Shown: positions 52,609 to 63,399 of the stretch, piece after piece
Layout: the number at the start of each line of letters is the position of its first letter
Position numbering within the stretch: position 1 is the first letter of the stretch
Origin: JBBROS01 sp965260935
Lineage (GTDB): Bacteria; Pseudomonadota; Alphaproteobacteria; Acetobacterales; Acetobacteraceae
Assembly: GCA_965260935.1 (NCBI GenBank)
Contig: OZ253374.1
Span: forward strand, 3,658,001 to 3,722,000
DNA: 64,000 nt
Direction of reading: 5' to 3'
Program-made: the position numbers and the translations under genes
Notes under the pieces: model-generated
Database searches by the model: none
What the model was told of the DNA's origin: nothing
Seen by the model: the letters and a program-made list of their open reading frames with translations, nothing else

Positions 52609-54138
52609 ATGGCCAGGCCTGACCTACCCCGGTCAGCGGCCGGGCCGAACTCGCCGTGGCTGCTGGCGGTGATCGTGTCGATCGCGACGTTCATGGAGGT
52701 GCTGGACACCACCATTGCCAACGTGGCGCTGCGGCACATCGCGGGCAGCCTGGCCGCGAGCCAGGACCAGAGCACCTACATCATCACCAGCTACCTGGTG
52801 AGCAACGCGATCGTGCTGCCGATCAGCGGGTGGCTGTCGAACGTGATCGGGCGGAAGCGGTTCTACATGGGGTGCGTGGCGCTGTTCACCGCCTCGTCGG
52901 TGGCGTGCGGGCTGGCAACGTCGTTGCCGATGATGATCGTGTTCCGGGTGTTGCAGGGGATCGGCGGCGGGGGGCTGGCGCCGACGGAGCAGTCGATGTT
53001 CGCGGACAGCTTCACGCCGAAGCAGCGGGCGCTGGCGTTCACGCTGTATGGGTTCACCGTGATCACGGCGCCCGCGGTGGGGCCGGTGCTGGGCGGGTAT
53101 CTGACGGACGTGTATTCGTGGCATTGGGTGTTCCTGATCAACCTGCCGGTGGGGCTGCTGTCGCTCGGGCTGACGTGGCTGTTCGTTCACGATTCGCCGC
53201 GGACGCAGCAGGACCGGCGGGACTTGCTCCGGCGCGGGCTCAAGATCGACTATTTCGGGTTCTTTCTCGTCGTGGTCGGCTTCGGCTGCCTGCAGGTCGT
53301 GCTGGACCGGTTCGAGCGGGACGACGGGTTCTCGTCCGCGTTCGTGAGCAGCTTCGCCGTTGCGGCCGGCGTTGCGCTGGTCGGGCTGGTGGTTTGGGAG
53401 CTGGTCGCGGAGCAGCCGGTGGTCAATCTCCGGCTGCTGAAGTCTTCGGCGTTCTCGGTCAGCAACGTGATGATGTTCGTGTTCGGCTTCATCATCGCGT
53501 CGACGACGCAGTTGCTGCCGCAGCTCACGCAGTCGCTGCTGGGGTATGACGCGTATACGGCCGGGCTGACGTTGGGGGTGGGGGGGATGATCACGCTGGT
53601 GTTCATGCCGCTGGCGGGCGTGCTGACGGGGCGGGTGATCCAGCCGAAATGGCTGATCCTGGCGGCGTTCCTCGGGATCGCCGGGGCGCTGCACTACGCG
53701 GCGAGCCTTAACCTCAATGCCTCCTTCGGGGATTTCTCGACGGCGCGGGTGCTGCAGGTGATCTGGCTGCCGTTCATCTTCATTCCGTTGTCGGCGGTGC
53801 AGTATAATGGCGTGCCGCCCGACCGGAACGCGGAGGCGAGCGCGATCATCAACCTGATGCGCAACCTGGGGGGCAGCGTCGGCGTGTCGGTGGTGACGAC
53901 GGAGCTGCAATGGCGGACGCAGTTCCATCACGCCCGGCTGGCGGAGCACGTAACGCCCTACAACGGCTGGGGCTTCGGCTCAGCGTTGGGCGAGATCGGG
54001 CGGCAGGTGCAGCGGCAGGCGCAGATCATGAGCTATTTGGATATCTTTACGCTGATGAGCTTTTTCGTGCTGCTGACCGTGCCGCTCGTCTTTTTCCTGC
54101 CAAACGTCGAGAAGGGAGCGCCTGCCGGTGCGCATTAG
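52609..54138 (+). CDS. Drug:H+ antiporter, DHA2 family (EmrB-like)
   Basis: 509 residues, fourteen TM helices. Motif A-type GWLSNVIGRKRFYM after TM2, LDTTIANVALRHIAG in TM1 (motif D1), and motif C around TLYGFTVITAPAVGPVLGGYLTD are intact. Expels hydrophobic drugs or uncouplers through an EmrA-type adaptor and a TolC-like channel. Starts 5 bases after the adaptor stop and overlaps the outer-membrane gene by 11 bases. Confidence 0.95.
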   Translation: MARPDLPRSAAGPNSPWLLAVIVSIATFMEVLDTTIANVALRHIAGSLAASQDQSTYIITSYLVSNAIVLPISGWLSNVIGRKRFYMGCVALFTASSVACGLATSLPMMIVFRVLQGIGGGGLAPTEQSMFADSFTPKQRALAFTLYGFTVITAPAVGPVLGGYLTDVYSWHWVFLINLPVGLLSLGLTWLFVHDSPRTQQDRRDLLRRGLKIDYFGFFLVVVGFGCLQVVLDRFERDDGFSSAFVSSFAVAAGVALVGLVVWELVAEQPVVNLRLLKSSAFSVSNVMMFVFGFIIASTTQLLPQLTQSLLGYDAYTAGLTLGVGGMITLVFMPLAGVLTGRVIQPKWLILAAFLGIAGALHYAASLNLNASFGDFSTARVLQVIWLPFIFIPLSAVQYNGVPPDRNAEASAIINLMRNLGGSVGVSVVTTELQWRTQFHHARLAEHVTPYNGWGFGSALGEIGRQVQRQAQIMSYLDIFTLMSFFVLLTVPLVFFLPNVEKGAPAGAH

Positions 54139-55789
54139 GGCTCGTTCGACATCAATCGCTGTGACCCGGCCGGGCGAACGAGCCTTAAGCCTTCGTGTTG
54201 CCGGGCAGCTTTGTCGGCGTGCTGCCGCACTTGTCGCCGATGCCGCCCTCGGGCCGCTCGCATTCTCCTGCCTGCTGCTGGGCGGGTGCGCCCTTGGGCC
54301 GAATTTCGAGAAGCCCAGCCCGTGGTCGCCCGCGTCGTGGTTCCGGAGCGAGCCGCCATCGAAGCTTGCGAGCTTGCCGGTGGCGGAGCCGGTCGACGTT
54401 GATTGGTGGCGCGTGTTCAAGGACCCGGTGCTGACCGGGCTGATGCGGCGGGTCGCGGCGTCGAACCTCGACGTGCGGGCGTCGACGTTCCGGCTGGCGC
54501 AGTCGCGGGCGCAGCGAGGGGTGACGGGGGCCGGGCTGTATCCGACGCTGAACGGGAACCTGTCCTACACGCGCGAGCGGATCAGCCCGAACGGCGTGGC
54601 GGCGCTGTTCGGCGGCGGCGGCGGCAGTCCCGCGACCGGAAACAACGGCAGCGGCTCAAGCACCCAAACCAGCAGCAACGGCCTTGGCGGGCGGCAAGGC
54701 GGCATCCCGTCCAGCATCGGCGGCACGAGCATCCCGCCGTTCGACCTGTTCCAGGGCGGGTTCGACGCAAGCTGGGAGCTCGACCTTTGGGGCCGGGTGC
54801 GGCGGCAGGTGGAGGCGGCGGACGCCGCCATCGACGCCTCGGTCGAAGCCCGGCGGCAGTTGCTCGTGACCAGCCTGTCGGAGCTGGCGCGCGACTACAT
54901 CCAGCTCCGCGGCACGCAGGAGATGCTGTCGATCGCGCAGGAGAACCTCAGAAGCGCGCGGGAAAGCGCGGGCCTGACCCGGGAGCGGGCGAGCGGCGGC
55001 TTGGCGACCGACCTCGACGTGGCGCAGGCGCAGGCGCAGGTGGAGAACACGGCGGCGACGATCCCGCAGTACGAGCAGCAGATCGCGCAGGGGATCAACG
55101 CCATCTCGCTGCTGCTGGGCGCGCCGCCGGGGGCGCTGAGCGCCGAGCTGTCGCCGAAGAAGCCGGTGCCGCCGGTGCCGCCCCGGGTGCCGGTCGGCTT
55201 GCCGTCGGACCTGGTGAAGCGGCGGCCCGACATCCGGCAATCGGAGGCGCAACTGCACGCGGCGGTGGCGGATATCGGGGCGGCGGAGGCGTCGTTCTTC
55301 CCGACGGTCACGCTCTCGGGAAGTGCGGCGCTGCAGGCGACGCAGTTCAAGACCTGGGGCAATATCTCATCAGCGACTTACGGGATTGGGCCGAGCCTGA
55401 CCCTGCCGATTTTCGAGGGCGGGCGGCTGCGGCGGACGCTGGAACTGCGCAAGGCGGCCGAGAAGGAAGCGGCGGCCAACTATCAGCGGACGGTGCTGGG
55501 CGCATTCCACGACGTGGACAACGCGCTGATCGCCTACCGGGCCGAGCAGACCCGGCGGGCGCGGCTCATGGCCCAGGTGACCCAGGCCCGGCGGCAGCTT
55601 GGCTTGGCGCGGCAGCAGTACCGCTCGGGGCTGTCGAACTTCCTCGACGTGCTGACGGCGCAGCGGACGGTGTTCTCGGCCGAGGAGCAGCTTGCGGACA
55701 GCACGCGGATCGTGGGGACGAACCTGGTGGCGCTCTACAAGGCGCTGGGGGGCGGCTGGGAGACGAGTTTCCAGGAGGCGTCCAGATGA
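54128..55789 (+). CDS. NodT/OprM-type outer-membrane efflux lipoprotein
   Basis: 553 residues. Lipobox LLGGC at residues 50-54 after an unusually long N-region; then the TolC/OprM fold with WWRVFKDPVL, LRGTQEMLSIAQENL, RRPDIRQSEAQLHAAVADIGAAEASFFP and, in the second half, YRSGLSNFLDVLTAQRTVFSAEEQL. GTG at 54128 is the only plausible start because no ATG, GTG or TTG lies between it and the lipobox. A Ser/Gly/Asn-rich insert at about residues 160-200 is unusual. Completes a tripartite pump with the EmrAB pair. Its TGA overlaps the ATG of a short downstream frame. Confidence 0.9.
   Translation: MRIRARSTSIAVTRPGERALSLRVAGQLCRRAAALVADAALGPLAFSCLLLGGCALGPNFEKPSPWSPASWFRSEPPSKLASLPVAEPVDVDWWRVFKDPVLTGLMRRVAASNLDVRASTFRLAQSRAQRGVTGAGLYPTLNGNLSYTRERISPNGVAALFGGGGGSPATGNNGSGSSTQTSSNGLGGRQGGIPSSIGGTSIPPFDLFQGGFDASWELDLWGRVRRQVEAADAAIDASVEARRQLLVTSLSELARDYIQLRGTQEMLSIAQENLRSARESAGLTRERASGGLATDLDVAQAQAQVENTAATIPQYEQQIAQGINAISLLLGAPPGALSAELSPKKPVPPVPPRVPVGLPSDLVKRRPDIRQSEAQLHAAVADIGAAEASFFPTVTLSGSAALQATQFKTWGNISSATYGIGPSLTLPIFEGGRLRRTLELRKAAEKEAAANYQRTVLGAFHDVDNALIAYRAEQTRRARLMAQVTQARRQLGLARQQYRSGLSNFLDVLTAQRTVFSAEEQLADSTRIVGTNLVALYKALGGGWETSFQEASR
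54139..54184. promoter_or_regulatory. Inverted repeat inside the 5' end of the OMP gene
   Basis: GGCTCGTTCG (54139-54148) and CGAACGAGCC (54175-54184) are perfect complements over 10 bases with a 26-base spacer. Directly behind the EmrB-like stop. It could be an mRNA hairpin that tunes OMP expression, or an insertion scar (see the duplicated segment at 55791). Confidence 0.4.
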
Positions 55790-55971
55790 AGGTTCGTTCG
55801 ACTATCGTCGTCGCCGTGACCTGCGGCGGCAAACACGCCTTTGCCGGCGTGCTGCCGCGGCTGGCCGCAAGCGTCTCCCGTCGCGTTCAGATCACGGCGG
55901 CGATGCCGGTCGCCGGGAAACCGTTGCCCTTGAACAGCAGCGGCAAGGAGCGGTTTTTCGCGACGGCATAG
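55786..55971 (+). CDS. Short frame coupled to the OMP gene, probable truncated remnant
   Basis: 61 residues (MKVRSTIVVAVTC, then HAFAGVLPRLAAS). The ATG overlaps the OMP stop (ATGA) and has GGAGG about 9 bases upstream, so it should be translated. Its 5' 70 bases resemble the 5' end of the OMP gene. The 3' part is antisense to the second vapC over 85 bases. Most likely the truncated start of a lost operon member or a duplication scar; no function proposed. Confidence 0.35.
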   Translation: MKVRSTIVVAVTCGGKHAFAGVLPRLAASVSRRVQITAAMPVAGKPLPLNSSGKERFFATA

Positions 55972-56282
55972 GCGGCGCAATCGCCGAGATTGAGCGCTGC
56001 CGGGTGACGTCCTTTGCCGAAGCGGAGAAACGCCTCGCGCGCCGCCAGGGCGAGTTCCGCATCGTGCGGGACGATGGCCATCGCCGCCGCAGCGACCAGT
56101 TCATCGAGGCTGGACCATGCTGTGCTGCTGCCGTGCCGGCCGGCCAGAACGATCGACGCTTCCATGTCGCTGACGGCGGACGGAACGCAGCCGGACGCTG
56201 TCGAGATGGCCCGAATGAAGCGATCGGCTTCGGGCTCCCGGCGTAGAATCGCGATCAGGGCCGACGTGTCGACCGCGATCAA
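55887..56282 (-). CDS. VapC-type PIN-domain toxin, second module
   Basis: 131 residues. PIN motifs: VDTSALIAIL at the N-terminus, Glu in SDMEASIVLAGR, Asp in LNLGDCAAYAVA. TTG start at 56282 overlaps the stop of the antitoxin frame (TTGA), a tight coupling. It differs clearly from the 48.6 kb VapC. Its 3' end overlaps the plus-strand frame at 55786. Paired with an HTH protein, not an AbrB- or RHH-type VapB. Confidence 0.9.
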   Translation of the reverse strand: MIAVDTSALIAILRREPEADRFIRAISTASGCVPSAVSDMEASIVLAGRHGSSTAWSSLDELVAAAAMAIVPHDAELALAAREAFLRFGKGRHPAALNLGDCAAYAVAKNRSLPLLFKGNGFPATGIAAVI

Positions 56283-56634
56283 GCCGGTAAGCCATCCTCG
56301 TCGTAGAGGTCAGCTTCGGTCAGCACGTCTCTGGATGGGCGCTTGGGGTTTCCCGGGCGCTCTGCCGGCTGATGGCTTGCAGCCGCGTGAACAGCGCGTC
56401 TGGGTCGGCGGGGTGCGGCGGGCGGCGGCGGACGCCGTGCTTGATGAACTCGGCGCCGGCGTCTTCCAATGCTTGTTGTATGCGGCTGACCGTTGTGGGC
56501 GCGACTTGGGCAGTGCCCATCGGGGCCTCCAAGCGCCGAATGGTCATCACCGAGGCTTTGGCGCGCCGGGCCAATTCGTCTTGATTGAGGCGGAGCAACG
56601 CCCGGGCCGCACGGATCTGTTCAGCTCGGATCAT
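56279..56634 (-). pseudogene. HTH (XRE-like) antitoxin with apparent frameshift near the C-terminus
   Basis: The frame starting at 56634 gives an HTH domain (IRAARALLRLNQDELARRAKAS, then MTIRRLEAP) and continues to RLQAISRQSARE before running to an early stop at 56320. A second frame, two bases out, reads DVLTEADLYDEDGLPA and stops exactly at the VapC start. That ending is what I would expect for the C-terminus of this antitoxin family. A one-base indel near the GGGAAACCCC stretch at about 56345-56358 would join them. It could be a real inactivating mutation, a sequencing slip, or programmed frameshifting. Confidence 0.6.
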
Positions 56635-56638
56635 GAGC

Positions 56639-56648
56639 GAAACGTTTC
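56639..56648. promoter_or_regulatory. Palindrome in front of the HTH antitoxin
   Basis: GAAACGTTTC, a perfect 10-base palindrome ending 5 bases before the HTH start on the minus strand. Probable autoregulatory operator, overlapping the ribosome site. Confidence 0.45.
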
Positions 56649-56665
56649 ATTTTGGGTGGGACCTA

Positions 56666-58063
56666 TCAAATGGGATCGGCGGGCATCGGCGGCGTGCCTC
56701 CGGCCTCGATGGCTTCGCCGGCGGCGAGGAGCAGGTCCTCGCGGTAGCGTGCGGCGATGAGCTGGACGCCGACTGGCGCTGTGCCGGCCATGCCGGTGCT
56801 GACCACCAGGCCGGGCAGGCTCATCAGCGGCAGGCCGGTTTGGGTCAGTTGGGCTTCGGCGACGCGGGCGAAGCCGGCAGCTCCCTGCATGTCTAGGTTG
56901 TCGGGAAACGGCAGCTCGCCCGAGACCGGGATGAGGAGAAGGGGGTAGCGTTCAAGGAACTGGCCCCATTGGCGGCACAAGGCATTGCGCCGCGTGAGCA
57001 CGCTCGCGACCGCGTCGGGGGGCAGGCTTTCGGCGGCGGCGCGCACGCCTTCCAGGACGGCGAGTGCGCCCGGGTCGCCTTCCCGCTCCACGGCGGCGGC
57101 GAAGGCGGGGAAGCCGTCGCCGAGCCATAGCTTCAGTTGCAGCTCGCTCGGCTCGCGGAAGCCGGGCGTGGCTTCGATTGGCTCGACCGCGTAGCCGGCG
57201 GCTTCCAGGCGATGCGCGGCGTCGTGCAGGGCCGCTTCCACCTCCGACGCCACCCTCATGCCGTCGGGGCGGACGCAGAGCGCGACCCGCTTCGGCGCGG
57301 GCGGGCCTTCGAACGGCACGGGGGTCCACCAGGGATCGCGGCTGTCCGGCGCCATCAGGGCGAGCAGGCCCTCGCGCACGTCGGCAATGGTGCGGGCGAG
57401 CGGGCCGGAGACGGCCATCAGTTGCGGGCCGATCGCGCGTTCGGGGCCGCTCGCGTTTCCCGCGGCGACGCGGCCGAGGCTTGGACGCAGGCCGTGCACG
57501 CCGCAGGCATAGGCGGGGTAGCGGATCGAGCCGCCGATGTCGGTGCCGTGGGCGATGTGGCCGATGCCGGCGGCGACGGCGCTCCCTGCGCCGCCGGAGG
57601 AGCCGCCCGGGGTGAGCGCCGGGTCGCGCGGGTTCTTGGTTGCGCCATGCACGAGGTTGCTGGTGAACCAGCGGAGCGAGAAGGCGGGGGTGTTGGTGCG
57701 GCCGAGGATGACGGCCCCGGCGCGCTCGAAGTTGTCGACGACCGGGCTGTTGCTTTCGGCGATCAGGTCCTTGTTCTGCGTCAGGCCGTTGGTGCTGGCG
57801 AAGCCCTTCTGGTCGGTGTTGACCTTGACCGTGACCGGAACGCCGGCCAGCGGCCCAGGGTCCTCGCCGCGCTTGATGGCGGCGTCGATGGCGTCGGCGC
57901 GGGCGCGGACGTCTTCCGGGCGGTGGGCCACGACGGCGTTGAGCTTGGGATTGACCGCGTCGAGCCGGGCCAGGGCGGTGTCGGCGGCCTGCCTGGCCGA
58001 GACCTCGCGGGCGCGGATGCGGGCGGCGAGGTCGGTCGCGGACAGGCGCCAAAGGTCGGTCAT
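56666..58063 (-). CDS. Amidase signature family hydrolase
   Basis: 465 residues. The Ser-Ser-Lys triad is readable: Lys in VPVTVKVN, Ser in TPGGSSGGAGSAVAAG, and the nucleophile in HGTDIGGSIRYPA. The C-terminus LPGLVVSTGMAGTAPVGVQLIAARYRED is typical. Length and order resemble bacterial amidases acting on small amides rather than GatA, and no gatB/gatC is near. The ATG at 58063 gives MTDLWRLSATDLAA. Confidence 0.93.
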   Translation of the reverse strand: MTDLWRLSATDLAARIRAREVSARQAADTALARLDAVNPKLNAVVAHRPEDVRARADAIDAAIKRGEDPGPLAGVPVTVKVNTDQKGFASTNGLTQNKDLIAESNSPVVDNFERAGAVILGRTNTPAFSLRWFTSNLVHGATKNPRDPALTPGGSSGGAGSAVAAGIGHIAHGTDIGGSIRYPAYACGVHGLRPSLGRVAAGNASGPERAIGPQLMAVSGPLARTIADVREGLLALMAPDSRDPWWTPVPFEGPPAPKRVALCVRPDGMRVASEVEAALHDAAHRLEAAGYAVEPIEATPGFREPSELQLKLWLGDGFPAFAAAVEREGDPGALAVLEGVRAAAESLPPDAVASVLTRRNALCRQWGQFLERYPLLLIPVSGELPFPDNLDMQGAAGFARVAEAQLTQTGLPLMSLPGLVVSTGMAGTAPVGVQLIAARYREDLLLAAGEAIEAGGTPPMPADPI

Positions 58064-58094
58064 GGGGGCGAACTCCGATGGGAAGACGCCAAGC

Positions 58095-59822
<1,728 letters not shown>

Positions 59823-60071
59823 GCTGGCCCCGCGCCGTTCATCTTCCGGCTCCTTGCTCCGTGTTCCGAATTCTTGCCCACGCAGGCTCTGCCGAATGAA
59901 GCTCAGCCCCAGCCTCCCTGAACCGGGCGTTGGGCGCAACGGTTCCGGACGATGGCTCGCCGGGTTGCGTTGCCGGCGACCGAGCGCGGGGGCACGTTTG
60001 GGCATTGAGGCTGGAGGGGAATGGACCCAAGATGACGCCATGAATTCTCAGCGATGCAGGAGCGCCGGGCC

Positions 60072-62117
60072 ATGGCCGCGGTAGACGCCCGGCCCGGCCT
60101 GGCCGCGCCCGACGACGATCCTTACCTTTGGCTCGAAGAGGTTGACGGCGCGCGGGCCACGGCCTGGGCCGACGCGCAGACCGAGGCGACGCGGGCGCGG
60201 CTGGGCGGCCCCGGCTTCGAGGCCGACCGGGATGCGCTGCGCCGGTTGCTCGACCGGCCCGACAACCTGCCCATCCCGGTGCGGCGGGGCGGGCTGCTGT
60301 ATAATTTCTGGCGCGACGCGGCGCACCCGAAGGGGCTGTGGCGGCGCACGACGCTGGATTCATACCGGCAGGACAAGCCCGATTGGGATGTCCTGCTCGA
60401 TCTTGACGCCTTGGCGGCGGGCGAGGGGGAGGACTGGGTTTGGGCCGGATCGGCCACGCTTCCGCCGGCGCATCGCCGGGCGGTCGTGAAGCTGTCGCGG
60501 GGCGGCAGCGACGCGGCCGTTTTGCGGGAGTTCGACCTGGAGGCGCGGGCGTTCGTCGAGGACGGGTTCAGCTTGCCGGAGGGAAAGTCCGGCGCGGTTT
60601 GGCTCGACGAGGACACGCTGCTGCTGTCCACCGCGTTGGATGCGCCAACCCGGTCCGGCTACGCCAGCATGGTCCGGGTTTGGCGGCGGGGGGCGGCGTG
60701 GGACGCGGACGCGCCGGCGTTCCGGACCGACGTTTCCCATATGGCCGCATCGGGCGGGTTCGACCGGGAAACGGGCCGGGTGGTGTTTTCCGAGCGCACC
60801 GGCTTCTTCGACGTCAACGTTTGGCTGGGGGACCGGGCGGGGCCGCGGCAGCGGATTGGGCTGCCGAGCGATGCGACCTTTGTTTGGAACCGGGCGTGGC
60901 TCGCGGCGAGCGCCCGCACCGCCTGGCGCGCAGGGGAGCGGGAGGCGGGGCCGGACGAGGTCGTGGTGATCGGCCTCGATGAGTTCCTGACCGGGGGGCG
61001 CGGGTTCAGGACGGTGTTCGAGCCTGGCCCGCGGCGCTCGCTGCAGGAGTTCTTCTGGTGCGCCGGCACGCTCGTGCTGAGCGTGCTGGACGAGCTGCGC
61101 CCGACATACCTGGCGCTGACGCCGGGAGAGTGGCGGCCCACGCCGTTGCAGGGATTGCCCGAGGCGGGGACCATGAACGCCTGGCCGTTCGACGCCGAGG
61201 ACACGGAGGCGGACGGCACGCTGCTGGCCGTCGCGCAAGATCCGGTGACGCCGCCGGCCTTGCTGCTGACGGGCGCGGGGCTGGCCGCGCCCGAGGTGCT
61301 GAAGCGCATCCCACCGGGGTTCGATGCGGCCGGGCTGGTTGTCACGCGGCATGAGGCGGTGTCGGTGGACGGCGAGCGCATTCCCTACGTGCAGACTGGC
61401 CCGGCTGGCCTAACCGGGGACGCGCCGGTGCACATGACCGGGTATGGCGGCTTCGGCGTCAGCAGCCAGCCGACGTACCGCCTTGCTGCCGGCAAGCTGT
61501 GGCTGGAGCGCGGCGGGACGACGGTGCTGGCCAACATCCGCGGGGGGGCGGAGTTCGGCGTGCGGTGGCACGAGGCGGGGCGGCGCGCGGGCAAGCGGCT
61601 GAGCCACGACGACTTCGCCGCCGTGGCGCAAGACCTGGTGCGGCGGGGCGTGACGCGGCCGGGGCGGATCGCGGCGGAGGGCGGGTCCAATGGCGGGCTG
61701 CTGATCGCCAACATGCTGACCCGGTATCCGGAGCGGTTCGGGGCGCTGTTCTGCACCATCCCGCTGATCGACATGCGGCGGTATAGCCGACTTCTGGCCG
61801 GGGCGAGCTGGGTGGCGGAGTACGGCGACCCGGATAAGGCGGAGGATTGGGCGTTCCTCGGGCCGATCTCCGCCTACCATGCTGCGGCGCCGGGGCGGGC
61901 CTATCCGCCGATCCTGCTGGCCACCACGCGGCGGGACGACCGGGTTCATCCCGGGCACGCGCGCAAGATGGCGGCCAAGCTGCAGGCGATGGGCTACGAC
62001 GCGTTGTTCTATGAGCCAGGGGCGGGCGGGCATGGTTACGGCAAGGATAACGCCGAAGTGGCTGGTTTCGCGGCGCTGGGGATGGCATTCCTGCGCCGGG
62101 CGATCGGCTGGAATTAA
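60072..62117 (+). CDS. Prolyl oligopeptidase family serine peptidase (S9A)
   Basis: 681 residues. N-terminal DDDPYLWLEEVDG then a beta-propeller, and a C-terminal alpha/beta-hydrolase domain with Ser539 in EGGSNGGLL, Asp622/623 in RRDDRVHP and His654 in GAGGHGYG. The oxyanion region TGYGGFGVSSQP is typical. Cytoplasmic; no signal peptide. ATG at 60072 has AGGAG 9 bases upstream and is preferred to the earlier 60054. Cleaves short proline-containing or related peptides. Confidence 0.94.
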   Translation: MAAVDARPGLAAPDDDPYLWLEEVDGARATAWADAQTEATRARLGGPGFEADRDALRRLLDRPDNLPIPVRRGGLLYNFWRDAAHPKGLWRRTTLDSYRQDKPDWDVLLDLDALAAGEGEDWVWAGSATLPPAHRRAVVKLSRGGSDAAVLREFDLEARAFVEDGFSLPEGKSGAVWLDEDTLLLSTALDAPTRSGYASMVRVWRRGAAWDADAPAFRTDVSHMAASGGFDRETGRVVFSERTGFFDVNVWLGDRAGPRQRIGLPSDATFVWNRAWLAASARTAWRAGEREAGPDEVVVIGLDEFLTGGRGFRTVFEPGPRRSLQEFFWCAGTLVLSVLDELRPTYLALTPGEWRPTPLQGLPEAGTMNAWPFDAEDTEADGTLLAVAQDPVTPPALLLTGAGLAAPEVLKRIPPGFDAAGLVVTRHEAVSVDGERIPYVQTGPAGLTGDAPVHMTGYGGFGVSSQPTYRLAAGKLWLERGGTTVLANIRGGAEFGVRWHEAGRRAGKRLSHDDFAAVAQDLVRRGVTRPGRIAAEGGSNGGLLIANMLTRYPERFGALFCTIPLIDMRRYSRLLAGASWVAEYGDPDKAEDWAFLGPISAYHAAAPGRAYPPILLATTRRDDRVHPGHARKMAAKLQAMGYDALFYEPGAGGHGYGKDNAEVAGFAALGMAFLRRAIGWN

Positions 62118-62242
62118 CTTGACGGGACCTGGCGGCCCGGCGCTGACTTTTCAGGTTCGGGGTCTTCAAGCAGGGCTGGATGTGCTTACCTTGAAGATAA
62201 AGCAGCGGGCAACGTTTGCGGTTCAGAGGGCGGAGAAGGCAT

Positions 62243-62470
62243 ATGACGGCGCCATCGACACAGGTCCTGTTAAGCGGCGCATTGACGTTCGGCGTGCCGC
62301 TCGTGTTCGCCGTGCGGGAGTTGCTGATCCTGCGGCGGCGACCGCCCAGCGGAGGCCCGCCGCCGCCGTCCGCGCCGAAGCCGATCACGCCGAAGCCGCT
62401 GCCGGACTGCCTCATTCCGCGGCCGATGGGACGGCCGATGACCCGTCCGCGGGTGTTGGAAGACGCCTGA
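62243..62470 (+). CDS. Small single-TM, proline-rich protein
   Basis: 75 residues. One TM helix at about residues 7-25 (VLLSGALTFGVPLVFAVREL), then a basic LLILRRRPP and a proline-rich cytoplasmic tail ending PRPMGRPMTRPRVLEDA. GGAGAAGG lies 4-6 bases before the ATG. This layout resembles a small hypothetical protein seen, from memory, in Acetobacteraceae. Function unknown. Confidence 0.7.
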   Translation: MTAPSTQVLLSGALTFGVPLVFAVRELLILRRRPPSGGPPPPSAPKPITPKPLPDCLIPRPMGRPMTRPRVLEDA

Positions 62471-62583
62471 GCGGGCCTCGCGCTCCGCAATTGGCCGGCG
62501 TGCCCGCTGTTCTCGCGCCGTGCGGGCTGCTTGGCATGGCCGTTGCTTCAACGTAGCATCGCGGTCCCTGCGGAGAGACACAG

Positions 62584-63363
62584 ATGCGTTTGCTTAGAGT
62601 TCTTCCTTTCGTTGCCCTTCTCCTGTCCTCGGCGGCGTCCGCGAAGGACTGGAAGACGATCCGCGTCGGCATGGACGCCAGTTACGCCCCATTCGAGAGC
62701 GTCGACCAATCGGGGAAGATCGTCGGGTTTGAGGTCGACTACGGCAATGCCATCTGCGCGAAGCTGCACGCGACCTGCACGTTCCAGAACCAGGATTGGG
62801 ACGGCATCATTCCGGCGCTGCTGTCCGGGAAGTTCGACGTGATCATGTCGTCGATGAACATCACGGATGCGCGCAAGGAGAAGGTCATCTTCTCCGACTT
62901 CTATTACGCGACGCCGATCGTGTTCGTGGGGCAGGCGAGCGACAAGAGCGACGATGTCTCGCCCGAGGCGCTCAAGGGCAAGTCGATCGGCACCCAGTCC
63001 TCGACCATTCACGCCAACTACCTCGAGAAGTTCTATCCGAAATCGGACATCAAGCTTTATCCCACCCAGGACGAGCCTAACCTCGACCTTGCCAGCGGGC
63101 GGCTCGATTACGTCATGGGCGACAAGCTGGTGGAGGACGAGTTCATCGAGAAGAACGGCAACGGCTGCTGCCGGGTGATCTCCGAGGTCAAGCGGGTGCC
63201 GGGCATCCACGGACCCGGCGTGGGCGCCGCGTTCCGTCCGCAGGACACGGAGCTGCGCGACATGTTCAACAAGGCGATCGGCGAGCTGGACGCGGACGGG
63301 ACCTACAAGAAATTGGAGGCGAAGTACTTCAAGGTCGATATCCGCGGCAAACCCGGCAGCTAA
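62584..63363 (+). CDS. Polar amino-acid ABC transporter substrate-binding protein
   Basis: 259 residues, Sec signal peptide ending near SAASAK. SBP_bac_3 family: RVGMDASYAPFESVDQSGKIVGFEVDYGNAI, the WDGIIPALLSGKFDVIMSSMNIT ligand-binding segment and LASGRLDYVMGDK. This is the lysine/arginine/ornithine- or histidine-binding type. Followed by a permease 36 bases later. Confidence 0.94.
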   Translation: MRLLRVLPFVALLLSSAASAKDWKTIRVGMDASYAPFESVDQSGKIVGFEVDYGNAICAKLHATCTFQNQDWDGIIPALLSGKFDVIMSSMNITDARKEKVIFSDFYYATPIVFVGQASDKSDDVSPEALKGKSIGTQSSTIHANYLEKFYPKSDIKLYPTQDEPNLDLASGRLDYVMGDKLVEDEFIEKNGNGCCRVISEVKRVPGIHGPGVGAAFRPQDTELRDMFNKAIGELDADGTYKKLEAKYFKVDIRGKPGS

Positions 63364-63399
63364 CGCGCGGCGAAGCGGCATCGCGCCGGGGGCGCTGCG

